A stretch of DNA of 64,000 bases from Hydrangea macrophylla (taxonomy: Eukaryota > Streptophyta > Magnoliopsida > Cornales > Hydrangeaceae). The notes beneath the pieces were generated by a model. That model saw only the letters and a program-made list of their open reading frames with translations. It did not search any database and was not told the origin of the DNA. Below are positions 52,125-62,738 of this stretch, piece by piece (position 1 is the first letter of the stretch; each line of letters opens with the position of its first letter). The translations under genes and the position numbers were made by a program. Where the stretch lies: contig CM066985.1 in NCBI GenBank assembly GCA_033977485.1, positions 73,765,045-73,829,044 on the forward strand, read 5' to 3'.

Positions 52125-53436
52125 TGATCTCGTCAAAATCAAGATATAAAAGTATGCTTACTTATGCTTTACTTTCAAAAGGTTTGCAGTATGGAAGTAA
52201 AGGTCGAACCCACAGAGATGGAATACTACGCACTTTAATTTTTTAAAACCTAAATTTAGTTAATTAAGAAAAACGGATTTTGGATTTAATTTGAATTAAA
52301 CTAATAACAATAAAAGTAAATCTAAATTATGAAAACAATTAAATATTTGTTTTTATAATAAGTTTAAGGAACCTAGGGTCGCAAATCCACCACTAGCTTC
52401 ATAATAAGGGTATTTACAAATTACTTTAGCCTATTAAGTTGGATTATAATGGGGAATTGTAGCTACAAGCCCGATTCCTCCATCAAGAAAATAGCTATGG
52501 TTCAAGCACCAACATAATCCATCTTTGGTTAGCACGAATTATCCCACACTAAACTAGGGTTATGGTATAATCCGTCTAATCTAGGCATGGACTATTCGGA
52601 TACTTGATAGCACAATTCAATTTAAGCACCATTACATTTAAATAATCTAAACAAGCACAGCAAGCATAGATCATTGAGTACACTACCATCAAAATAGATC
52701 TAAGACAAGAGTAAACTTTGAAAGTAACGATTTAATCAATAAAATCACGATTTATTTATAAAAATCCTCGGAACGTGTAACTGTCATTCATACATAATAA
52801 AACTAAAATAAAAACATAAAATACACCCTATTAATTGGCTAGGGTTTTATTGAAATCCTAGATTTTGAGTTTAGTTGGCCATAGAATTGATGAACGGCAA
52901 GAGATTGATGGAGGATGCCATGGGAATCCTTGGTCTTCTTCTTCTTCTTCTCCTTGCTTTTCTCTCTTCAATGGCTAAAAGTGTGGTTGTATATTGTGGT
53001 ATAACAATTGCCAACCTCTAAATTGAAGTAAAATAGGGTATATATAGATTTATAACATGTTTTGGAAGCTTTCCTAATCAAATTCGCACTAAAACGGTTG
53101 TATTTAGCTTTCCAGACGTAATTAGGCAGTTACATTTGCGTAGGAGTATTCAGAATACTGAATTACACATATTTGATTTTTACACAGGTCGCGCGAGCTG
53201 GCTGCGCGAGCGCGATATTGGGAAGTCGCGCGAGCAATTTTTGGACTTCCGCACGAGCGAGGTTCCTTTTTCAGCTTCTTTCTTCCTGCTTTTTCTCCCT
53301 ATTTAACCTGGATTAGTGTTTTCTTCCAAAACCTGCTCTAAAACAGAAAACGAAATAAAAATACATAAAAACAGGATAAAATATGCTAACAAATGTGAAT
53401 TAAGGCATGTAATTATGATCTGTTCTCTCCCGATCA
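52125..53436 (-). repeat. 3' LTR of element E
   Basis: 1312 bp. Very similar to the 5' LTR; one difference is an extra CTGGCTGCGCGAG-like piece in the GC-rich cluster (53185-53265). Confidence 0.9.
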
Positions 53437-53450
53437 TACCCCCAAACCTA
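53437..53450 (-). other. Polypurine tract at the 3' LTR of element E
   Basis: The minus strand reads TAGGTTTGGGGGTA directly before TGATC, preceded by CTCGAGGACTAGCAAAATG, an arrangement common in Athila elements. Confidence 0.7.
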
Positions 53451-55222
53451 CATTTTGCTAGTCCTCGAGCAAAAAGAAAATAAAAATAAAACTACAAATA
53501 AAAATCTATTCCATTTTCGCATGGATCGCGATTGCATTTAGCTTATGCAACAAGCCTTTTAAACCTCTAGGTGTCCCCAGTTGGACGAGTGAAGTCTCGT
53601 GAGGGTTCTCGTCAACAAGTTACCCACAACCATCTTTATTAACTTATCAATTTAAAAACTTTTTTTTTCTTTTAATATTAAAACGAAAAATATAACGTTC
53701 AATACTTGTTATCATAAGACAGAGATTTGAAATAGAATAATGAACATAAAGAAACATGATGAAACATCCACCTAAGTCATGAAAAACAATCCCAAGCACA
53801 TGCATCGTATAAATCAATAGAGTTTCTCGTAAAATTGTACGTGTGTGATGTGGTAGTCAAATGAACACGCGCATGTCATGAACATGGAATATACTTCAGA
53901 TAACCATTTAACTATGTCTCGACTACGAATCTCACAATGTCAATTACACTCTCAAATGAAACACTCAAAAATAGGTGTAATTTTTCTAATATATGGGAGC
54001 AAAGGAAATATATTTTCAAAGCAAGAAATGCTCACATATGACTTGAAAAAGACGCATGACACGAAAGAACAGTAGTCTCATGGATAGGATGCCAACAATC
54101 AAGAAAAATTAATCGTTATCATGTTTTAATCCCCCTCCCATCGTTTATATATCCAAACCATGTTTCCTAGGATCAAATAGGAATTTTCAAAGGTTGTAAT
54201 GTGGCTCAGGCAGTGAAAAAGGATAGAAATGATTCATTAGGTAGCTAATCTCAGAATTGCATTGTAAGGCATGTTCTATTTCTTTCATTTTCTCTTCGAC
54301 CAACTTCATCATTTCATTCTCTTCTTTTCATTCCTTTCAATTTTTTTATCCTTCTGTTTCTTTTTTTTTTTTTTTTTTTCTTTCTTCATTGTTTTTTTTT
54401 CAACCTTATTCTTTTCCTTTTCGTTGCTTTTGAAATGAATGTTCATTGAATACCAAGGCAACCACCCCAATCATCATCTTATTTTCTTTTTCTTCTTCTT
54501 CTCAATCACACATCGCCTTAACACCACTAAAAGTTGATCAATTTTTCAGGGGTGAACTCCAAGTTGGCCAAATTGGAGCAAAAATAGGATAATGGTAATT
54601 AAAGAAAAATGGCATTTTAATGGCTCAAAGGGAGAACTAAGGAAATTTATTATTTATTGGTCAGTAGCAAACAAAGAAGGCCTAAAATCATGTCCTATGG
54701 TTATATGGTTCTTCAACGTTTACGACGGAAGATTATTTAGCATGGTAACAAATATTTTAACTTGACTATCAACCAAGACAAGAATAATGAGACTAAACAA
54801 CATGTTAATGCGCTATTTCAATGAAATTCGACAAACACAAGATGTATTTATAACCCTCTAAAAAGAAAAGATAGGCTCAAAAGCTCACCGGGTTTAGTCT
54901 CTACCATGTGTTATCTAGAAATCCGAATCATATTATAGTTCACTTCAAACATGTATTCAAATGACTATGTGCAGTGCATAGGTTTATGTGCAAATCTATG
55001 ATATAAAACTATGATTCGAACTATACATATCCTAAAATGTCGCATCATGACTTCAGCAAATGTTTAATTACATCTTCTCTTATTTACCATTCTATAACGA
55101 ATCACGTTACATACTAAGAAGTATCGAATTCGAGATTACAAAAACATCGGTAACATCGTTTATTTAAGCACAAGGATCGAAAATTTTTGAAAATTTAGTA
55201 TAATAATGTGCATGTGTGTGCA
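53451..55222 (-). other. Non-coding 3' region of element E, first part
   Basis: No domain recognised. T-rich and TTC-rich in places (a run at 54361-54380). Confidence 0.6.
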
Positions 55223-55238
55223 TACCCCCAAACCTAAC
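55223..55238 (-). other. Second, internal polypurine-like tract in element E
   Basis: The minus strand reads GGTTAGGTTTGGGGGTAT, preceded by TTGAGGACAATAAAAG. It repeats the terminal arrangement 1.8 kb away from the LTR. Confidence 0.6.
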
Positions 55239-55687
55239 CCTTTTATTGTCCTCAATAAAACAATAAAACTAAAGAACGGAGAGTACGTAAGGAAGGAATG
55301 ATAGTACCTCAATTTCGACAACCACAAACCAGGTGAACGTACAATAATATGGAATCAAAGTTCAATTACTCCAAACGGAGCACTATTTCACCTGTTAATA
55401 CTTAACAAAAGAAAATTAAACAAGCAAATAAATAATAAAAGCTAATATACAATACATATGTTTTTTTCTTTTTATTTTGCTATTTATTGATTTTTTTTTA
55501 TAAACAATAGAAACTAAACTAGAATTAAAAGAACGTAAAGAAAATAAAGAAAAACAAAACTAGAACTATAGAAACAAAGATAAACTTAAACGAAAAAAAC
55601 TGAAAAGAACAAACAGAAATGAAAAACAACTAGATAGGTTGGGGAAACAGAAGGTTAAAGAACAAAGAGAAAAATTGAGAAATCCCC

Positions 55688-55965
55688 ACCTCGCACGAGC
55701 GGACCGCGCGATCGACCCTCGCTCGCGCGAATCCCTCCGCGAGGTAAACCTGAGGCCTATTATTAATTTATTTAGAAAAATTTCTAAGTGCCAGAATCGC
55801 GCGAGCGGGCCACGCGAGCGAACCCGTCGAGCTCGCGAATCTAGACGCGAGATGTAACAGAAGCTCATATATATAAAAAGTTAAAAAAATTTTTTGTCTA
55901 AGGGAGAATATCGCGCGGGCGGGCCGCGCGAGAGATGCATCGCACGAGCGGGTTGCGCGCGCGAC
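55688..55965 (-). repeat. Internal TCGCGCGAGCG cluster in element E
   Basis: Variants of GCGCGAGCG at about 55693-55730, 55797-55825 and 55908-55965, outside the LTRs but of the same kind as the LTR clusters. The open frames that overlap it (55566-55868) are Arg/Ser low-complexity artefacts. Confidence 0.7.
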
Positions 55966-56176
55966 TTTGGTCTTTTCCTATTTTTCTTTATAAAAATTTA
56001 TATAAGTTCAAAATAAATTTACTCTGACTCCCAAACCTGTCCAGAAAACTCAAAAACAGACTCAAAATGACCCCAAAAATACTCAAAAAGAATAGAAACC
56101 GACAAACTAAAGCTTGGGTTGCCTCCCAAGAAGCGCTATCTTTTACGCCTTTAACTAGACTATTCTAGCTCAAGAT

Positions 56177-56488
56177 TCAAGGAGGCCATAAATCGGACTG
56201 TGAACCTCTTAAGATATCAGGAAGACTCCGGTGGAAAGCAGAAAGAACATCACTATGAGTCAATTCATTTAACGATTCATCTTGCTCACGTTCACATCGA
56301 TTTCTCACCTTCTGAGTAAATTCATCGTCAGGGTCCAGGTTCTTTGCATTCATCCTCTCATTACTCACTATATTATTCTCCTTACCCATGTGTAGTGCAT
56401 TAGTAGGTTCAATTTGTCGTATAACCCCACTACCCTCTATACATAGATAATCATCGCCTTTGGGAGGTTGATCGACAGTGTTAAACAC
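56177..56488 (-). pseudogene. C-terminal tail of gag-protease frame, element E
   Basis: 103 codons ending SQSDLWPP and a stop at 56177, matching the last part of the element 1 frame. Separated from the protease by a TAA near 56499. The conserved block CTTGGGAGGCAACCCAAGCT follows on the minus strand (about 56110-56135), as in element 1. Confidence 0.8.
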
Positions 56489-56497
56489 GTTTAATTT

Positions 56498-56977
56498 TTA
56501 GTTCAAATTCCTGAATGACACTTTCATCACCCCCGTTCGACAATTGACACACGCATTAGCGGTGGCTAAGAATGGATGACCAAGAATAACAGAGGTGTGC
56601 TTCCTAGCATCTAGGACAGGTTCAGTGTCAAGGACCATAAAATCGACAGGATAAAAACATTGATCAACTTTAACTAAGACGTCCTCGATGATTCCTCTAG
56701 GTACTTTGATGGAATGATCCGCTAATTGAATAGTAGCGGCCGTAGGCTTAAGTTCACCCAGTCCTAGCTGTTTATAAACGTGATAAGGTAAGAGATTAAC
56801 ACTCGCACCTAAGTCAAGGAGAGCCCTATGGATGACAGTGTCACCTATGACACATGAAGTAGTTGGCGTACCAGGATCCTTATACTTTGGAGGTGAGTGT
56901 TGAAAAATAGAACTTACTTTTTCTGTGAGAACGACCTTTTTCGGAGTATGACTACGCAATTTACGTTTTGAGTGCAT
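56498..56977 (-). pseudogene. Aspartic protease of element E
   Basis: LLDLGASVNLLPYHVYKQLG is the active site, VILGHPFLATANACVNC the distal motif with Gly-Arg changed to Gly-His. A one-base shift near 56975 separates it from the upstream linker in 56914-57285 (NIPFLDAIKKIPAYAKCLKD). Local frame otherwise open. Confidence 0.85.
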
Positions 56978-57284
56978 AGGTCTTTAAGACATTTAGCGTA
57001 AGCGGGAATTTTTTTAATAGCATCGAGGAATGGAATATTGATTTTTACTTGTTTAAACACCTCGAGTACATCTTCAGTTTTCAACTTTTTCTTAGAAAAA
57101 TTTGACGGTTCCTCAACGTTTAGTGGATATGGCATTCTCGGAATATAATTCGTTGGGACCGATTCACTCTCTTTCCTAACTCTATCCACATCCTTTTCTT
57201 TATTCGAGTTAATGTGTACCTCTTTTTCTCTCGCATTCGGAATTTCAACAATTTCCTCCCCACGAATAGTCGTCCTAGTAGACA

Positions 57285-58672
57285 TGGCATTAACTTGCTC
57301 ACTCGTACCCCCACCCTCATACTATCCCTTAGGGTTTTGTATAGTTTGACTAGGCAGCTTACCCTCGTTTCTACGGCTCATTGTGTTAGCTATTTGTCCC
57401 ATTTGGGACTCAAGTTTTGCAATGGATTGTGTGTGAGAGTGCACTATTTGTGCTTGTGCTTGGACTTGCGTTTCTATGTTTTTAAAGGAAGACAACACCT
57501 TCTCCTCGAAAGCATTAATCCTTGAAGGGTTAGGATTAGGAGGAGGGTGTTGGTATTGGTTTTGTTGAAACTGGGGTCGATAAGTATTAGAAAAATTATT
57601 CGGCATAGGAATTGTTGAATCGAGTTTATGTGTTGCTCCACGAATTCTGAAAATTGAGATGCCGATGGGCAAGAAAGTATAGAATGTGAAGGATCGGAAC
57701 ATAATGCACAACTTTCATAAGAGGGTGAACCCGACATTTGATTCATTGTCAAAAGTCAGTCAAGTTTTTAGATAGTTCTTGAAATTCAATTGAGTGACTT
57801 GACTCGAACTTTACCTCTCTCTTAGGATGCGAGAGATATCCCTCAGAACGTACCGACACAACCTGATGCATCGAGTTCTCGCTTAATGTTTTAAAAAATT
57901 TCCAGACCTCGTCCCGGCACAAACGGCATTGACGGTATTACGAACAGAGGGTTAAGTCCCTCGTAAAAGACCTGTACCAACTACCACTTAGGAACCTGAT
58001 GATGTGGGCATGAGCGTAATAATTCTTTAAACTTTTCCCAAGTATCATAAAGCGTTTCCCCATCTTGCATCACAAAGTTTGTTATGGATTTCCTTATCTG
58101 ATTTGTACACATCATAGGGAAAATTTTTTGTAAAAATGCAGTGTGTAAGGCTTCCCATGTTTTAATTGTGTTTGGCTCAAGTGATTGAAGCCAATGCTTC
58201 GCTTTATCCCTTAAAGAGAATGGAAAGAGACGTAGTCAGTGAAATTTTGGATTTTTAACGTAGAACAAATATCTTGAAAATCTCCCAAGTGTTGATAAGG
58301 GTCTTCATTAATGCGGCCGTGAAAAGAAGGAAGTAGCGAGATGGTAGATGACTTTGTCTCAAAGTGAGATGCCGACACCTCCGGTAAATCAATACATGTT
58401 TGTGGTGTGTAAGCCATCGAAATAAAGTAATCTTTAAGCGGAGGAGGTGGAGGTATATTAGGATTATTTCCGTTATTTACGTTGTTTTCGCCGTCGGCCA
58501 TTGGAATAGGTTTTATGTTAATAAATCGAGTTTTCCTTAACCTTTTAAGGGTACTTTGAATTTCGGCCTGAAATAACGATGACGGTTTCTGAGTCCGACT
58601 GACTCTAAGGGTACGTTCAAGTTTAGGATCGATAGAAAATAATTCAGGTTTACTTGAACGCGTACCAAACAT
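57285..58672 (-). pseudogene. gag of element E (several frameshifts)
   Basis: Starts MFGTRSSKPELFSIDPKLER at 58672 and reads through to HLGDFQDICSTLKIQNFTD, where a deletion near 58235 shifts the frame. The capsid core continues in broken frames (58230-57900), with a further small deletion near 57915. The CCHC knuckle C-ALC-SDPSH-SILS-C and the FVEQHINSIQQF follow-on lie at 57752-57600. A further shift precedes the SIAKLESQMGQIANT coiled linker (57711-57322). Element 1 has CAA to TAA at the codon that is CAA here. Confidence 0.8.
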
Positions 58673-59146
58673 AAACTAAAAAGAAAAGAAATTAAAATAA
58701 GGACTGACTCAACAAATACAAAAATAATCACGCAAATTAGACAACAAGCAAGCACACAGTACTACTATGATGCATGTAATTATCCTTATGCAGTGATTCA
58801 CGTCAAAGCCCAGCGCCCCGGGTTTCCTAGCTAATGCAGTGCTTACTCCACAACTAACCTAATGCAAGTAATTGCGTCTCAGCGCCCTGACTTACAGTGA
58901 TTTGATGCGAAGTTTCAAAGAAAGCGATTCACTTGAATTTTATTTAATTTTTTTTCGCGTAAGCTCCTTTGACGTGCACAGCTGCTCCACTCTGAAAAGC
59001 TAGAATTTTGAGTTCTTAAGAAATTACAAATATAAAAGAAAAGTTAGTAACTTAAAATAAAAACGAAAAATAAGAAAAGGAAAAACCTAATATAATATTT
59101 ATGAATTAACTAAATTAAGATTATAAAACTAAAGGTAGTAATGCAA

Positions 59147-59166
59147 TCCCCGGCAAAGACGCCAAA
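59147..59166 (-). other. Primer-binding site, element E
   Basis: The minus strand reads TGGCGTCTTTGCCGGGGATT. Compared with element 1 (TGGCGCCGTTGCCGGGGATT) there are two changes. Confidence 0.75.
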
Positions 59167-59169
59167 AAT

Positions 59170-60466
59170 TGATCTTGTCAAAATCAAGATGTAAAAGTAT
59201 GCTTACTTATGCTTTACTTTCAAAAGGGTTTGCAGTGTGGAAGTAGAGGTCGAACCCACAGAGATTGAATACTACGCACTTTAATTTTTTAAAACCTAAA
59301 TTTAGTTAATTAAGAAAAACGGATTTTGGATTTAATTTGAATTAAACTAATAACAATAAAAGTAAATCTAAATTATGAAAGCAATTAAATATTTATTTTT
59401 ATAATAAGTTTAAGGAACATAGGATCACAAATCCACCACTAGCTTCATAATAAGGGTATTTACGAATTACTTTAGCCTATTAAGTTGGATGATAATGGGG
59501 AATTGTAGCTACAAGCCCAATTCCTCCGTCAAGAAAATAACTATGGTTCAAGCACCAACATAATCCATCTTCGGTTAACACGAATTATCCCACACTAAAC
59601 TAGGGTTGTGGTATAATCCGTCTAATCTAGGCATGGACTATTCGAATACTTGATAGCACAATTCAATTTAAGTACCATTACATGTAAATAATCTAAACAA
59701 GCACAGCAAGCATAGATCATTGAGCACACTACCATCAAAATAGATCTAAGACAAGAGTAAACTTTGAAAGTAACGATTTAATCAATAAAAGCACGATTTA
59801 TTTATAAAAATCCTCGGAACATGTAACTGTCATCTATACGTAATAAAACTAAAATAAAAACAAAAAATACACCCTATTAATTGGCTAGGGTTTCATTGAA
59901 ACCCTAGATTTTGAGTTTAGTTGGCCATAGAATTGATGAACGGCAAGAGGTTGATGGAGGAGGCCATGGGAATCCTTGGTCTTCTTCTTCTTCTCCTTGC
60001 TTTTCTCTCTTCAATGGCTGAAAGTGTGGTTGTATATTGTGGTATAACAATTGCCAACCTCTAAATTGAAGTAAAATAGGGTACATATAGATTTATAACA
60101 TGTTTTGGAAGCTTTCCTAATTCAATTCGCACTAAAACTGCTGTATTTAGCTTTCCAGACGTAATTAGGCAGTTTCGTTCACGTAAGAGTCTTCAGAATA
60201 CTGAATTACATGTATTTGATTTTTACACAGGTCGCGCGAGCGCGATATTGGGAAGTCGCGCGAGCGATTTTTGGACTTCCGCGCGAGCGAGGTGCCTTTT
60301 TCAGCTTCTTTCTTCCTGCTTTTTCTCCCTATTTAACCTGGATTAGTGTTTTCTTTCAAAACTTGCTCTAAAATAGAAAACGAAATTAAAATACATAAAA
60401 ATAGGATAAAATATGCTAACAAATGTGAATTAAGGCATGTAATTAGGATCTTTTCTCTCCCGATCA
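59170..60466 (-). repeat. 5' LTR of element E
   Basis: 1297 bp, TGATC...GATCA. GC-rich cluster at 60228-60292. TATA position altered to CTATATGTAC (60081-60090). Confidence 0.9.
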
Positions 60467-60849
60467 AAATCCGACACTCTCAAAACTCTCCAACCTTGTT
60501 GGAATTCAAGACAACCGAGATAGCATTCCCTTACATTCACCATTGTCTAACCGTTTTACATTCCTTCTATCATATTCAATACTGTACACAATATACTACC
60601 AAGTCTTCATCCCACTCTTACTGTTCATATTCACTTACTCATCAAAGACTTGTTCACCCTTCTAACTGGACTTACCCAAAATCTCTTTACTCCTCTATCC
60701 ATTTCCACCACCGTTCTTGTTCCGTATCTAATGATAATCGTACTCCAACTTTTCGTTGACCACAACTCGCGTCAAACACTCAACGATGATTTAAAAGCAT
60801 TACTAGATCTTTTATTTTATTTGAAATACACCAATTAGCAAGAAAGGCA

Positions 60850-61300
60850 TGGATTAGACAGCTTAAAAGAACTTTTCTGTGACAAAACAGCCTAAGGGCA
60901 AAATGGTCATTTAAAAAAATATAATTAAATTTTACATCAAAAGATAACTCTTTGGGTCTCGGTTCCAACACAAAAAATGGCGCGCGAATCCGAATTTTCT
61001 AGAAAGAGTTGACTGTTTCAGTAAAACTCGACGAAAAAATATTTCCGAAATCACTGTTTGGATCAGAGGGGTGTTCGACCGGTCGAACTGCCCCTTTCGA
61101 CCGGTCCAAGTACCCCCGGGACCCTATTTTCCTTCATTTAACATTTTTAAAAGTCCCTAACCTCACAAGGCATTTGGGGCTACTTCCCAACCATTTTAGA
61201 ACCACTAAAAAGTGCTCGAAACATCGAAAACTCATCGAACTGCACGTGGTTCATGGTTATCTGCACTACAACTCACTGAAATGAAGACATTCTCTATAGG
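60850..61300 (-). repeat. LTR-like fragment related to LTRs B and C
   Basis: The order of blocks on the minus strand is that of LTR B: a palindrome pair (61073-61108, TTCGACCGGTCGAA and TTCGACCGGTCC), then TCTAGAAAATTCGGATTCGC-like sequence, GGAACC...GACCC, a TTATATTTTTTT TATA-like stretch and AATGACCATTTTGCCC. Confidence 0.6.
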
Positions 61301-61799
61301 ATTCCCTTCTAAGGTCCTCTTATCTTTATGATATCCAATATTAATTTTATTTCTCTGAATCTCTTGTCACGTTCAATCACTCACACTTATCTTTCACCCT
61401 AAGTCCTATATCCTTACATTCTTTATTCTACTTCCTTTGACACCCCACTTCAAAACACCAAGGGATTTCCTATTCTTATTCATTTCCATTCACTTATTCT
61501 CTATCAAGGAATTCTGTGGTTTCTCCTCAACCCTATATCGCCCTTATCGTTACGTTCATATGCACATAATCATAAAGTCTAAGCAATCACTCCCAAAGTC
61601 TGTCATCAATTAAACCTCTACCAACTGTAGTTTCAAACCGTCAAGCATACTCTATCATTCCTTTCCTTAACCCCTCATCGTAGGTAAATCCTTAAATCCA
61701 ACCTTTCCACTTATACAATCAATCTGTTACCTTTCGTTACCTATCCTTATACTACATCTGAATCCGCTATGGTTCCACGACCACTCGAAACCATGTTTA

Positions 61800-62047
61800 G
61801 TTGAGGGATTCCTTAACAACCACAATACTCACAATCCGTTGAGATATTCTAGAACCCCTAATACATACCATAAGATAGGTTGAGAGATTCCTCAACCATC
61901 CAATACATACCAATACCATACAATAGGTTGAAAGATTTTTCAACTACCTGACATATACAGCATATACCGTAAGGTAACACCATAAGATAACCCATATGAT
62001 CACATCGTCGGTTAACACCGTAAAATAGGGTGAGAGATTCCTCACCC
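61800..62047. repeat. Four short hairpin motifs
   Basis: GTTGAGGGATTCCTTAAC (61800-61817), GGTTGAGAGATTCCTCAACC (61878-61897), GGTTGAAAGATTTTTCAACT (61926-61945) and GGGTGAGAGATTCCTCACCC (62028-62047). The stem changes in the last are matched on both sides. Confidence 0.75.
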
Positions 62048-62722
62048 ATCCTAAATACGAGCAATACATGCTACTGGACCATCTTTCTGTCATAAAACCC
62101 AACTATACCTCTCTATTCTCTCACGGCACGACATCTAACCCATGTCTGAAGCAAAACTCTTACCAATCGATCCCAAACCCCAAAACTCAATTATGAACAA
62201 TCATTTTTGCCTTCCATGTGAACTCTCAATAGCATCTCTTCTATAGTTCACTACTCGGATCTCGTTCTCGGTTAACACGCTCAAAGAGCACTCATTACCA
62301 TCATTTACCACATTCACCGATTCGATCAAAAATTAATTTGGTTTTCGTTTAGAAATTCAACGGCTCCTCACTACTAGGATATTATCTCTCCCTCATATCA
62401 CCACACAAGGTCTATGATAATTCACAGATAACTCTGTATCCCCACACGGTTCTACGACTGAATGATTCTGCCAATTCATTAACACAATATATATAACAAT
62501 GTATATCATGGCATGCTATACAATATGCATGCGAATCGTTATACTATGCAATTCATTTGAATTATCATGTCATGACATGCACTTACATGCCATGTTCCTC
62601 ATATATATACATCTCTGTAAGTGGTCTCACACCGTATTATCTCAAAACGTCGTCTCTCATCCCCTAAGGTTCTATACTTATACGTATATCACGTTCCATA
62701 AACTTCTTTTTAAAACCTATTG

Positions 62723-62733
62723 CTCTGATACCA
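62723..62733 (-). other. Primer-binding site, element D
   Basis: The minus strand reads TGGTATCAGAG, 5 bp from the LTR edge at 62739. Confidence 0.85.
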
Positions 62734-62738
62734 ATAAA

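Larger units (their letters stand above)
52120..60471 (-). mobile_element. Complete nested Athila-derived gag-protease element E with 5-bp target duplication
   Basis: The LTRs 52125-53436 and 59170-60466 both run TGATC...GATCA. AAATC is repeated on the two sides (52120-52124 and 60467-60471), a perfect target-site duplication. The interior of about 5.7 kb carries a PBS, broken gag, protease, a C-terminal piece ending at 56177, then 2.7 kb of non-coding DNA to the purine tract. It lacks RT, RNase H and integrase and has the same frame end as element 1, so it is a non-autonomous member of that family. Confidence 0.92.
60472..62738 (-). other. Right part of the non-coding interior of element D
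   Basis: No gag found between the PBS and element E, where it would be expected. Contains an LTR-like fragment (60850-61300) and four short hairpin motifs of the GGTTGAGAGATTCCTCAACC type (61800-62047). Confidence 0.6.
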
